Below the pieces are notes generated by a model. That model was given only the letters and a program-made list of their open reading frames with translations. It did no database searches and had not been told where the DNA came from. This document shows positions 32,227-40,569 of a stretch of 64,000 nt of DNA, one piece after another. Each line of letters opens with the position of its first letter. The first letter of the stretch is position 1. The position numbers and the translations under genes were made by a program. Source of the stretch: JAOUEA01 sp040882605 (GTDB taxonomy: Bacteria > Actinomycetota > UBA4738 > HRBIN12); NCBI GenBank assembly GCA_040882605.1, contig JBBEAY010000002.1, positions 62,001 through 126,000 on the forward strand, read 5' to 3'.

Positions 32227-34134
32227 CTAGAACGACGGGATGCCGCCCGGGTCGCCGTCGGGGTAGGCGGTGTCGCCCAGCCCGCTGAGGTCGCGCTCGG
32301 CGAGCGACTCGAGGAAGCTCGTGCCGAACACCGCGGCGAACTCCTTCTGATCGAGCAGGTTCTGCTCGATGGCGCTGCGAGGCACGTACGCGCCGATGTT
32401 CTGGCGGTAGCGGTAGTCGGCGATCGAGGCGGCGACGTCCTCGATCGTCGCGCCGCCGTTGTCCCACAGACGGGACACGTTCATGAAGACCTCCGAAGGC
32501 ACGACGCTCTCGATCACTCCCGTCACGCCTGAGAACCGCGACTCGATGAGGTGCTCGAGCTGGATCGGATCGAGCCGCACGCCGCCCACCGAGTCCGGAA
32601 GCGGGCACTGCCCGTGATCGGCCGTCACGATCAACGCGTACTCGCCGGGGAACTGCTCGTCGAGCATGCGACGGAGTCGTCCGAGCTGTTCGTCGACGGC
32701 GCGGAGCTGCAAGCCCGTCCAGCGAGACTTCATCCCGTAGACGTGGCCCGTGTAATCCGGCGACTTGTACGTCGTGTACAGCAGGGCGGTGGTGCCGTTC
32801 TGGCCGATCGGCTCCGAGTCGAACGCCGCCTCGATCACGTCGCCCTGATAGCGCACGATCGGCGGGCTGCAACAAGGCGATTGCCGGCCGACGGGCGCGA
32901 ACTGGGCGTCCCACCCCGGATCGTCGAACTCGTCGAGGTAGCGCTGGTAGCTCTCGGGCGCGGGCATCGACGCAGGAAGCCGGTACAGCTCAGGGTTGTG
33001 CGGCTGCCACGTCGCGGTTCCGTCCTCGTCCCAGTAGACGCCGACCGGCAGGTCGTCGGCGGTGCGGTCACGACCACCGAACCCCATCATTCCCAGGTGC
33101 CAGACTTGGTAGCCGATCTCGCCGACCCAGGCACCGGTCTGCTCGTGCCAGAGGTCGGACAGCGTCGGGAGCCAGATGTCGCTCGGTTGCGCCTTGCCTG
33201 GCGTGTCGTAGGCTTTGCGCACCTGACCCTGCTCGTCGCGGATATTGTGCCCGGTGATGCCGTGGCGGTTCGGGAACGTACCTGTACCGATCGAGGCGTG
33301 CGCGCACGCCGTCACCGCCGGGAACGACCCCATGATCGCGTTGCGGAAGTTCGCGCTCTCGCCCATGAGCGCCCTGAGCTCGGGCCAGTCGTTCGGGAAC
33401 TCGTCGAGCAGGTTCCAGCCTCCGCCGTCGAACACGAACGTGACGATTACCTTGGGCCGTCGTCGCGAACGGGAAGAAGCGAGCGGCAGCGGGCGTCCTT
33501 CGCGATCGTCGGGCCAGCCGGTGAAGTCCATGAGCTGCGCGGTCGTCGGGGCGAGATCGGCCAGGGTCACGCGCTCCTCGGACTCGCCCGCCACTACGAG
33601 GCCGGGTGCGTGCACGACCAGCGGGATGCGCTCAAGGTACATCCACACGCTCGCGTGGCTGGTCCGCGGGTCGCGTGGCACGAGCGAGAGCGACTCCTGC
33701 GGGTAGTTCGAGCTGTTGTACGGGGCGAGCAGGAGCTGCAGGTCGCCCGAGCGTCTCGGGATGAAGTTGCGCCGTACAAGCTCCATGTACTCCGAGCCGA
33801 GATCGGTGGCCATCGCTTCCTGGATCGGTCGAGGATCGGGGCGCCCGAGCTTGCGCGCTGCCCAGCCGATCGAAGGGCCGGCGGCCGCCCACGCCAGCCC
33901 GCCGAGTCCTGCCGCGACCAAAAGGTTCCGCCGCCCAGGGTCGGTGTCAGGGCCGCTGGCGCGCCCAGGTCCCCAGACGACGATCGCGAGCCCGAGGCCG
34001 AGGGTCACCAGCCCGACACCAACTCCGAGAACCCATGATCCCGCGATGCCGACCGCGAGCCCCACGAGCCCAGAGAGAGCCGCGAACGCGATGAAGACAC
34101 GGAAGTCAGAACGTCGGTCCATGGAGACGTTCAT
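32227..34134 (-). CDS. Alkaline phosphatase superfamily phosphodiesterase, membrane anchored, with an extra C-terminal-like segment at its N side
   Basis: A 635-residue protein. Two or three N-terminal helices (~residues 10-60 and a TAT-like RRNLLVAAGLGGLA at ~70) are followed by a segment (~95-215) that resembles the end of an AlkP-type domain (GDLQLLLAPYN, SHASVWMYLERIPLVVHAPGL, LADLAPTTAQLMDF). A full phosphodiesterase/nucleotide-pyrophosphatase domain follows, with VIVTFVFDGGGW (metal Asp), FPAVTACAHASIGTGTFPNRHGI (Thr nucleophile region), the Asp/His of KSPDYTGHVYG and ADHGQ. It probably cleaves phosphodiester bonds outside the cytoplasm. ATG 34134 and ATG 34122 are both possible starts. 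Confidence 0.8.
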   Translation of the reverse strand: MNVSMDRRSDFRVFIAFAALSGLVGLAVGIAGSWVLGVGVGLVTLGLGLAIVVWGPGRASGPDTDPGRRNLLVAAGLGGLAWAAAGPSIGWAARKLGRPDPRPIQEAMATDLGSEYMELVRRNFIPRRSGDLQLLLAPYNSSNYPQESLSLVPRDPRTSHASVWMYLERIPLVVHAPGLVVAGESEERVTLADLAPTTAQLMDFTGWPDDREGRPLPLASSRSRRRPKVIVTFVFDGGGWNLLDEFPNDWPELRALMGESANFRNAIMGSFPAVTACAHASIGTGTFPNRHGITGHNIRDEQGQVRKAYDTPGKAQPSDIWLPTLSDLWHEQTGAWVGEIGYQVWHLGMMGFGGRDRTADDLPVGVYWDEDGTATWQPHNPELYRLPASMPAPESYQRYLDEFDDPGWDAQFAPVGRQSPCCSPPIVRYQGDVIEAAFDSEPIGQNGTTALLYTTYKSPDYTGHVYGMKSRWTGLQLRAVDEQLGRLRRMLDEQFPGEYALIVTADHGQCPLPDSVGGVRLDPIQLEHLIESRFSGVTGVIESVVPSEVFMNVSRLWDNGGATIEDVAASIADYRYRQNIGAYVPRSAIEQNLLDQKEFAAVFGTSFLESLAERDLSGLGDTAYPDGDPGGIPSF

Positions 34135-34192
34135 GTTCCCAGAGAGCTCGGGCGCCGCCGAGGGAACTGTGCAGCGTTCCGTTGTGGACCGG

Positions 34193-35386
34193 CTAGGTGC
34201 GCTTGCGGTCGAGGTCGAGGAACGGCAACGGCACCACGGTCGCGCCGACCCTTCCGCGCTCGCCTTCGACGCTCCACTCGACGCTGATGCGTGTGCCGGG
34301 CTTCGAGTGACCCCGGTCGACCGATCCGAACCCGACCATCCTCTTGATCGTCGTGCCCCATGTGATCGAGGTGGCGCGGCCGACCTGCTTCCCTTCCTTG
34401 TAGACGGGAACGGGCGAGCGGTGGACGAACGGGCTGATGGCGGGGGCGAGGCCGTGCTTGGCGTACATGCCCTCGATGCCCGACCAGTCGAGCTCGAGGC
34501 CCACGAGGCGGCGTGCGGGACCTGCGCTCGCGTGCTCGGCTCGCAGTGCCCGGCGCCCCGTGAAGTCGGCGGCCTTGCCGAGGTCGACGAGCGGCTCGAA
34601 TCCGAGCTCGTAGGGGGAATACTGTTGCTCGGGCGCCATCGCGTGGCGGGCGCTCGTGTACTCGGCCTCGATCAGGATCAGGCCGGCTTCCACTCGGGCG
34701 ACGTCCATGGCGTCGATGCCGACGGGGTAGATGCCATAGCGCTCACCGGCCGCGAAGATCGCGTCCCAGACGGGCAGGGCCTGGTCGGCAGGCATCCAGA
34801 GCTCGTAGCCGCGGTCGCCCGTGTACCCGGTGCGGGTCACATCGACGGCCACACCGGCGATCTCATCCATGCGCCTGCCGAAGTACGTCAGGTCGGTCCA
34901 GTCCTTGCCGGTGGCGTCTTGCAGCACCTCGCGGCTGAGGCGGCCCTGGAGCGCGAGCGCGGCGGTGCGGTCGCTGATGTCGTCGACCTCGACGTCGAGG
35001 CCGGTCGCGTTCATGACGAACCACCGGTAGCACGCGTCGGCGGCGGTGATGCGGTAGGTCGTGTCGTCGAGTCGCGCGATCGTGCCGTCGTCGAGGACTT
35101 TGCCCTCCTCGTCGCACCACGGGGAGTAAGCGACCCGGTCGACCTTCAGCTTCGTCACGTCGCGGGTCATCACCCGGTCGAGCAAGCGCATCGCGTCGGC
35201 CCCGCGGACCTCGTACTTGTACAGCGGGCTGATGTCGATCACCGCAGCGGCTTCGCGGATCGCGCTGTACTCGATGTCGTGGAAGTCGGCGTACACCGGC
35301 ACCGAGAAGTACCCGGACCACTCGCCCCAGGCCATCTTCATGTTGAGCGCCTCTTGGCGCGGGAAGAACGCGGTAGGCACGCTCAC
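34193..35386 (-). CDS. GcvT-family aminomethyltransferase-like protein
   Basis: A 397-residue folate-dependent protein of the GcvT/DmdA/sarcosine-dehydrogenase-tail family. It shows the N-terminal VIDISPLYKYEVRGADAMRLLDRVMTRDV (two segments), RTGYTGDRGYELWMP (~residues 180-195) and GIDAMDVARVEAGLILIEAEY (~218). These bind tetrahydrofolate and a carbon-donor amine. No gcvH or gcvP lies nearby, so it probably demethylates or transfers one carbon from another substrate rather than serving glycine cleavage. GTG 35386 has a perfect AAGGAGG seven bases upstream. Confidence 0.82.
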   Translation of the reverse strand: MSVPTAFFPRQEALNMKMAWGEWSGYFSVPVYADFHDIEYSAIREAAAVIDISPLYKYEVRGADAMRLLDRVMTRDVTKLKVDRVAYSPWCDEEGKVLDDGTIARLDDTTYRITAADACYRWFVMNATGLDVEVDDISDRTAALALQGRLSREVLQDATGKDWTDLTYFGRRMDEIAGVAVDVTRTGYTGDRGYELWMPADQALPVWDAIFAAGERYGIYPVGIDAMDVARVEAGLILIEAEYTSARHAMAPEQQYSPYELGFEPLVDLGKAADFTGRRALRAEHASAGPARRLVGLELDWSGIEGMYAKHGLAPAISPFVHRSPVPVYKEGKQVGRATSITWGTTIKRMVGFGSVDRGHSKPGTRISVEWSVEGERGRVGATVVPLPFLDLDRKRT

Positions 35387-35492
35387 GGATGGACCTCCTT
35401 GGGCAGAGTTCTGTCGATCCCTGCGCGGAGCAGACTACTGCCTGGCGACGACCCATCCCGAACTTCGGGTCAATCAGAGGGAAACCGGTGGA

Positions 35493-35535
35493 GTCGGCAT
35501 GTTGAACGCCAAGTGGCGGTATTTGACATGCCGAC
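35493..35535. promoter_or_regulatory. Inverted repeat (operator candidate) overlapping the promoter of the nucleotidyltransferase gene
   Basis: GTCGGCATGT (35493-35502) and ACATGCCGAC (35526-35535) are perfect 10-bp inverted arms 23 bp apart. The right arm overlaps the -35 box TTGACA (35523-35528). The spacer contains a smaller GCC/GGC pair. A repressor bound here would block the promoter, as expected for self-regulated toxin-antitoxin pairs; the winged-helix product two genes down is the obvious candidate (inference). Confidence 0.65.
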
Positions 35536-35552
35536 ACTAGGCAGTCTAAACT
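35523..35552 (+). promoter_or_regulatory. Strong promoter of the nucleotidyltransferase/winged-helix pair
   Basis: A perfect TTGACA (35523-35528), 18-bp spacer and TAAACT (35547-35552), seven bases before ATG 35560. It is the closest match to the consensus in the window, and the message would be leaderless. Confidence 0.75.
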
Positions 35553-35559
35553 CCGCCAC

Positions 35560-36147
35560 ATGCCGGACTCACAACTCACTCCAGAGCGGATCGATGAGCT
35601 GCTCAAGGCGCTCGGTGAGCAGCTCATGGCTGTCGGCGCGCGAGTCGAGCTCGTGGTGATCGGGGGAACGGCGCTCGTCGCGCTGGGCCTCATCAAGCGT
35701 TCAACGGCCGACGTCGATGTCGTGGCTCTGATGGAGTCCGGCACGTTGGCCGGTGCGGACCCTCTTCCGGAGCTGCTGGCGGAGGCGTCGCGACGGGTTG
35801 CTGCCGACTTCGACCTGCTGGAATCGTGGTTGAACGCGGAGCCATCGACGGACCTGCTTCGCCTTGGACTGCCAGAGGGCTTCGAGGCGAGGCTCATCGC
35901 AACCCGATACGGGCCGGCGCTCAGGGTTCACTTCGCCAGCAGGCTGGACCAGATCCATCTGAAGCTGTACGCGATGGTCGACCGTGGGCTCGGGAAGCAC
36001 GAACAGGACATCAGAGCGCTCGCCGCGACTTCGGCTGAGCTGCTTCAGGCGGCGCGGTGGGCTCGCACGCTCGTCCCTTCCGAACCCTTCAGGGTCGAGC
36101 TCATCGAGGTACTTCGATACCTGGGGGTGTCCGATGCCTCTATCTAG
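35560..36147 (+). CDS. DUF6036/AbiEii-like nucleotidyltransferase (putative toxin)
   Basis: A 195-residue protein with the nucleotidyltransferase core VVIGGTALVALGLIKRSTADVDVVAL (two segments, residues ~27-52): the GG loop followed by the DVD metal-binding motif. A helical C-terminal half follows. This pattern belongs to DUF6036/AbiEii-type minimal nucleotidyltransferases, several of which act as toxins that modify tRNA ends or as antitoxins of MNT/HEPN pairs. It overlaps the next gene by 14 bp. Its promoter is strong and carries an inverted-repeat operator candidate. The biochemical target is unknown. Confidence 0.75.
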   Translation: MPDSQLTPERIDELLKALGEQLMAVGARVELVVIGGTALVALGLIKRSTADVDVVALMESGTLAGADPLPELLAEASRRVAADFDLLESWLNAEPSTDLLRLGLPEGFEARLIATRYGPALRVHFASRLDQIHLKLYAMVDRGLGKHEQDIRALAATSAELLQAARWARTLVPSEPFRVELIEVLRYLGVSDASI

Positions 36148-37156
36148 GCATGCGCTGGACGAGCGAGTTTCCATCTTCTTGTGGCATCAGTGGGGAATGC
36201 TTGGCGTCTCGTCCACCGAGTCGACCGGGACCACCCGTGACCGGAACGTGATCGACCCTGAGGCTCTGTTGCTCTTCACACTCTTGATCGCACCTCGCGA
36301 GCCACGGCTGTTCGGCGAGGTGTTGGACTGGCTGCGCGTCAACGGGCGACTGATGAGCGTGAGCCGTCTGCGCAACCTCACGCGTGGCGACCGTGAACGC
36401 CGGCTCGTGGGCGCCGCCCTGGCCTGGGCGGGGATGCACAATCCACGACTCCAGCTCTGGGCTGCCCGTTCGCCCACCGCAGGGGACCCGGAGCCGTTGT
36501 CGGAGATCTACGTGCAGCAGCCGGATCCTGCATTCGCGGCGTGGGGTTTCCTGTGGCCGACCACCACGCCCTCGAACAAGTCCGGAGAGGTCGATCCTTC
36601 GCGCAGGGAAGCGCTCGCCTTTCGCCTGCGGCTGCTCTTCGGGGTAGGCGCGCGAGCCGAGATCTTCCGCTTCCTGCTCACGACTTCGAGCCGTGAGCGA
36701 ACGACGAGCGAGATCGCCCACGCTGCCGGCTTCGGTCGGAGGAACGTCGCCGACGCGCTCGAGGAGCTCGTCGATGCCGGCGCGATCGATGCCGGCCCCC
36801 GCGGGAGAGCTCGCACGTACGGTCTGGATCGAGAGAGGTGGGCTGGGTTCCTGGGGATCGAGACCGGTGAGCTTCCTCCCCACGCCGACTGGAGACGTTC
36901 ACTGCGTGCGCTCGGGCGGGTGGTGGTCTGGTTCGACGAGGACGACTCGGTCGAACGGAGCCCATATCTTCGAGCCAGCGATGCGAGGCAGCTCGTTGAG
37001 GACCTCACCGACGACCTGGCGGCGGCCGGGGTGACCGTTCCCCACACCAGTGACGCTCATGGAGCCGACTACTGGGAAGTCTTCGAGCGCGTCGTGAACG
37101 AGTTGGCCGACAGGTTGACCGCGCCGCACCATGGATCGAGCCCCTTTGACCAGTAG
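36134..37156 (+). CDS. Winged-helix protein paired with the nucleotidyltransferase (putative antitoxin/regulator)
   Basis: A 340-residue protein whose ATG lies inside the 3' end of the nucleotidyltransferase gene, indicating coupled synthesis. Residues ~1-175 are helical and lack known motifs. A winged helix lies at ~175-240 (TTSEIAHAAGFGRRNVADALEELVDAGAI, then a GPRGRARTYGL wing). The C-terminal ~100 residues are acidic and helical. In AbiE modules a winged-helix protein is the antitoxin and repressor, but there it precedes the toxin gene and is shorter; here the order is reversed. I recognise no enzyme motif. Confidence 0.65.
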   Translation: MPLSRHALDERVSIFLWHQWGMLGVSSTESTGTTRDRNVIDPEALLLFTLLIAPREPRLFGEVLDWLRVNGRLMSVSRLRNLTRGDRERRLVGAALAWAGMHNPRLQLWAARSPTAGDPEPLSEIYVQQPDPAFAAWGFLWPTTTPSNKSGEVDPSRREALAFRLRLLFGVGARAEIFRFLLTTSSRERTTSEIAHAAGFGRRNVADALEELVDAGAIDAGPRGRARTYGLDRERWAGFLGIETGELPPHADWRRSLRALGRVVVWFDEDDSVERSPYLRASDARQLVEDLTDDLAAAGVTVPHTSDAHGADYWEVFERVVNELADRLTAPHHGSSPFDQ

Positions 37157-37165
37157 TCAAGGGGG
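37141..37165 (+). terminator. Hairpin at the end of the nucleotidyltransferase/winged-helix pair
   Basis: CCCCTTTGAC (37141-37150) pairs with GTCAAGGGGG (37156-37165) over 10 bp (one G-U) around the loop CAGTA. It covers the stop codon. There is no T-run after it, as is common in high-GC terminators. It isolates the pair from the following operon. The 37166-37297 gap otherwise holds a TAGCAT element (37192-37197) and an SD (AAGGAG). Confidence 0.55.
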
Positions 37166-37297
37166 CGTTGGTGTCGATGTGGACCCCCCGGCTAGCATGA
37201 GCGACCGGCGCACGGGGCGAGCGTCCGATGCTGTTCGACCCACGATCACCCGACATCGGGCTGAAGCAGCGAAGCGGTAGCCCGCGAAGGAGAAACC

Positions 37298-38899
37298 ATG
37301 GCGAAGCGGTATGACGCGGTCGTGATCGGAGGCGGGCACAACGGCCTCGTGAATGCCGCCTACCTCGCGAAGGCCGGGCTCAAGGTGCTCGTGCTCGAGC
37401 GCCGGCACATCTTGGGCGGCGCCACGCTCACCGAGGAGATCGTGCCCGGCTTCAAGTTCTCGGTCTTCAGCTACGTCGTGTCGCTGCTGCGCCCCGAGAT
37501 CATCCGGGAGCTCGAGCTCGCGAAGCACGGGCTCGAGATCCTGCCGCTCGATGGCACGATCACCCCGCTCGATGACGACTTCCTCTGGCGCGTGAACGAC
37601 CATGGCAAGACGGTGCGGGAGCTCCGCCGGTGGAGCCTGAACGACGCCGAGGTCTACGAGGAGTACGGCCAGCTCATGGCCGAGATGGGGCGGTTCATCA
37701 AGCCGATCCTGTCGATCGCCCCGCCTGATACCGGAAAGATCTCGGCGGCGCACTGGCTGCCGCTCGGGCCGCTCGCGAAGGCGTTCAAGGACCTTCCGAA
37801 GAAGATGCAGACGACGTTCATCCAACTGATGACGATGAGTGCGGCCGACTTCTTGGATCAGTGGTTCGAGACCGAGCCGCTCAAGGCCACGATGAGCGCT
37901 TCGGGCATCATCGGCACGTTCCAGGGGCCGCGCTCGCCGGGTACCGCGTACGTGTTGCTGCACCACTACATGGGTGAGATCGACGGCGCGTTCCGCGCGT
38001 GGGGCGTGCCGCGAGGCGGCACCGGCTCGGTCGCCTACGCGATCGCGAACAGCGCGCTATCGCTCGGCGTCGAGATCCGCACCGAGGCAGGCGTCTCGCA
38101 TGTCAAGACCGCGGGCGGCCGCACGACCGGCGTCGTGCTCGAGAGCGGGGAGGAGATCGAAGCCGGCGTCGTGATGAGCTCGCTCGACTCGCGCCAGACC
38201 TTCATCAACCTGCTCGACGAGGGCGATCTTGACCCTGAGTTCCGCGACGAGGTCATGCGATACAAGTACCGGGGCTCGAGCGGCAAGGTGAACCTGGCGC
38301 TCAGCGGCCTCCCCGAGCTCGCCTGCAAGCCGGGCGTCGGCCCGTGGCTGCGAGGGGCGATCTCGTTCTCGCCCTCGCTCGATTACATGGAGCGCGCCTA
38401 TGACGACGCGAAGTACGGCCGTCCGTCGAAGCGCCCGTATATCGACTGCATCATGCCGACGCTCGTCGACCCCACCATGGCGCCGCCAGGCAAGCACGTG
38501 ATGAGCTGTTTCGTGCAGTACGCGCCCTACCACCTCGAGAACGGCGAGCAGTGGGACGACGCGAAGCGCGAGGCGTTCGGCCAGAACGTGATCGACACGC
38601 TCGAGGAGCGCTTCCCGAACATCAGGTCGTTGATCGAAGGCCACCAGTTCGTGACGCCCAAGGACATCGAGGACATCACGGGCTTGAGCGAAGGCAACAT
38701 ATTCGCCGGCGAGCTCTCGCTCGAGCAGCTGTTCTTCAACCGGCCGGTGCCGGGGTGGGCGCGCTACGAGACGCCCGTGAAGGACCTGTGGATGTGCGGC
38801 TCGGCGACGCACCCCGGCGGCGGCATCATGGGCGCGCCCGGCATGATCGCGGCTCGCGAGTACCTGAAGCAGCGCAAGCGCGGAAGGAGGGCCGCCTAG
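37298..38899 (+). CDS. PYROXD2/phytoene-desaturase-like FAD oxidoreductase
   Basis: A 533-residue flavoprotein with the N-terminal dinucleotide-binding motif VVIGGGHNGLVNAAYLAKAG followed by LVLERRHILGGATLTEE. The C-terminal FAD segment reads LWMCGSATHPGGGIMGAPGMIAA. The family (CrtI-like, including PYROXD2) oxidises or isomerises lipidic substrates; carotenoid synthesis is not supported here because no crtB/crtE is nearby. Start with AAGGAG eight bases upstream. It is paired with a close paralogue 65 bp downstream. Confidence 0.87.
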   Translation: MAKRYDAVVIGGGHNGLVNAAYLAKAGLKVLVLERRHILGGATLTEEIVPGFKFSVFSYVVSLLRPEIIRELELAKHGLEILPLDGTITPLDDDFLWRVNDHGKTVRELRRWSLNDAEVYEEYGQLMAEMGRFIKPILSIAPPDTGKISAAHWLPLGPLAKAFKDLPKKMQTTFIQLMTMSAADFLDQWFETEPLKATMSASGIIGTFQGPRSPGTAYVLLHHYMGEIDGAFRAWGVPRGGTGSVAYAIANSALSLGVEIRTEAGVSHVKTAGGRTTGVVLESGEEIEAGVVMSSLDSRQTFINLLDEGDLDPEFRDEVMRYKYRGSSGKVNLALSGLPELACKPGVGPWLRGAISFSPSLDYMERAYDDAKYGRPSKRPYIDCIMPTLVDPTMAPPGKHVMSCFVQYAPYHLENGEQWDDAKREAFGQNVIDTLEERFPNIRSLIEGHQFVTPKDIEDITGLSEGNIFAGELSLEQLFFNRPVPGWARYETPVKDLWMCGSATHPGGGIMGAPGMIAAREYLKQRKRGRRAA

Positions 38900-38901
38900 A
38901 T

Positions 38902-38971
38902 GGCGCTCAAGCACCGAAGGGGTAGCGCATGAAACAGGCGCTCAAGCACCGAAGGGGTAGCGCATGAAACA
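38902..38971 (+). repeat. Perfect 35-bp tandem duplication carrying SD and ATG
   Basis: Copies at 38902-38936 and 38937-38971 are identical, and four bases of a third copy follow. Each copy contains GAAGGGG and an ATG (38929 and 38964). The unit is not a multiple of three. As a result the short frame from ATG 38900 ends in TGA overlapping ATG 38929, and the 12-codon frame from 38929 ends in TGA overlapping ATG 38964 (both ATGA). Confidence 0.95.
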
Positions 38972-40550
38972 GGCGGGGGCCGACGTGGTCGTGATCGGCG
39001 GGGGACACAACGGCCTCGTCGCGGCGGCGTACCTGGCGAAGGCCGGCCGCAAGGTCACCCTGCTCGAGGCGGCGCCCGAGGTGGGCGGCATCCTGCGTAC
39101 GACCTCGCCCGCCGAGGGAGTGACCGCGCCCGGCATCGCGCACACGGTCGGGCGCCTGCGCGCCTCGGTCGTGAAGGACCTGCGGCTCGATCGCCATGGC
39201 TTCGAGGCGATCACGCCGCCCGTCCGTATGTTCGCCCCGCAGCCCGACGGCTCGGCGGTGACCTTCTGGGGCGACCCGGCGCGCACCGCTTCGGAGCTCC
39301 GTGGCCGCAACGCCCACGACGCCGACGCGTTCGAGGGCTTCGACGCGAAGATGCGAGCGATCGCGAGCTTCCTCGCCCACATCAACGCCGTCACGCCGCC
39401 CGACGCGAAGAGCCCCTCGATCGCCGACGCGATCATGGGTCTGAAGCTCGGGAAGGCGTTCCGGGACCTCGGAGCGAAGACCGGGCGCGAGGCGATCCGG
39501 GCGCTGCCGATGGCAGTGGCAGACCTCGTACAGGAGGTCTTCGACGACGAGGCGGTGCGAGGGCCGCTGACGACCCGCGGCGTGCTCTTCACGTCGATGG
39601 GTCCGTGGGCGACCGGCACTGCGGCGGTGTTCCTGAATGACTCGGCCGGCACCGACGGCGGCGCCGCCGGCACCACCGTGTTCGCGCACGGTGGCACGGG
39701 CGTGCTCGCGAGCGCGCTCGAGTCGGCGGCGAAGGCTCGCGGGGTCGACGTGCGCACCGGCGTCGAGGTCGTCGCGATCCGCTCGACCGACGGGCGCGTC
39801 CGCGGCATCACGCTTGCCGACGGCACCGAGATCGACGCCCGGCTGGTGGTCTCGGCGGCCGACCCCAAGCGCACGCTGCGTTTGTGCGACCCGGTGGAGC
39901 TGAACCCGTACGAGGTCTGGCGCTCTGAGAACATCCGTCAGCCTGGTGCGACCGCGAAGGTGAACCTGGTGCTCTCGGGGCTTCCCACGTTCAACGGTGC
40001 GGGCGACGCTGTCGAGCGTCTGCAGGGTCGCATCGTCGTGGGCTTGTCGATCGACCACGTCGAGCAGGCGATGGACGCGAACAAGTACGGCCACGTCGCC
40101 GAGGACCCGATGCTCGAGGCCACGATCCCAACGCTCGTCGACCCGTCGCTCGCCCCCGAGGGCAAGCACGTGATGTCGATCCTGTTCCAGGCCGCGCCGC
40201 GGAAGCTGCGTGAGGGTGACTGGGCTTCGGAGCGCGACAGGGTCGCCGACATCGCGGTGAAGTCGATGGAACGCTTCGCTCCCGGCCTCGGCGAGCTCGT
40301 TGAGTCGCGCGAGGTGATCACGCCCGAGGACATGGAGACCGACTATGGCCTCACCGGCGGGCACGTCTACCACGCCGAGCCCGCCCTCGATCAGTTCTTC
40401 GCGTGGCGTCCGCTGAACGGCGAGGCGCGCTACCGGCTGCAGATCGACGGGCTGTACCTAGCGGGGTCGGGCGCCCACCCCGGTGGCGGCATCACGGGCG
40501 GCCCAGGAGCGAACGCTGCCCGCCAGATCCTCGCCGACTCGAAGAAGTAG
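38964..40550 (+). CDS. Second PYROXD2/phytoene-desaturase-like FAD oxidoreductase
   Basis: A 528-residue paralogue of the preceding gene. It has the same VVVIGGGHNGLVAAAYLAKAGRKV FAD/NAD-binding start (two segments) and LYLAGSGAHPGGGITGGPGANAA at the C terminus. The interior differs, so the two subunits may have different substrates or form a heteromer. The start ATG 38964 is the second of two created by the 35-bp duplication; the first (38929) gives only a 12-residue peptide that ends on this ATG. GAAGGGG lies before it. No accessory carotenoid genes are seen. Confidence 0.87.
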   Translation: MKQAGADVVVIGGGHNGLVAAAYLAKAGRKVTLLEAAPEVGGILRTTSPAEGVTAPGIAHTVGRLRASVVKDLRLDRHGFEAITPPVRMFAPQPDGSAVTFWGDPARTASELRGRNAHDADAFEGFDAKMRAIASFLAHINAVTPPDAKSPSIADAIMGLKLGKAFRDLGAKTGREAIRALPMAVADLVQEVFDDEAVRGPLTTRGVLFTSMGPWATGTAAVFLNDSAGTDGGAAGTTVFAHGGTGVLASALESAAKARGVDVRTGVEVVAIRSTDGRVRGITLADGTEIDARLVVSAADPKRTLRLCDPVELNPYEVWRSENIRQPGATAKVNLVLSGLPTFNGAGDAVERLQGRIVVGLSIDHVEQAMDANKYGHVAEDPMLEATIPTLVDPSLAPEGKHVMSILFQAAPRKLREGDWASERDRVADIAVKSMERFAPGLGELVESREVITPEDMETDYGLTGGHVYHAEPALDQFFAWRPLNGEARYRLQIDGLYLAGSGAHPGGGITGGPGANAARQILADSKK

Positions 40551-40569
40551 CGTCGCCCGGCCTTCTGGC

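Noticed and set aside
32212..32230. CTAGTC/GACTAG hairpin between convergent genes as terminator
   Set aside because: 6-bp stem, no T-run on either strand and overlap with the stop codon; too weak to call.
37298..40550. Carotenoid biosynthesis locus because of two CrtI-like genes
   Set aside because: No phytoene synthase, GGPP synthase or cyclase nearby; sequence pattern closer to the PYROXD2 group.
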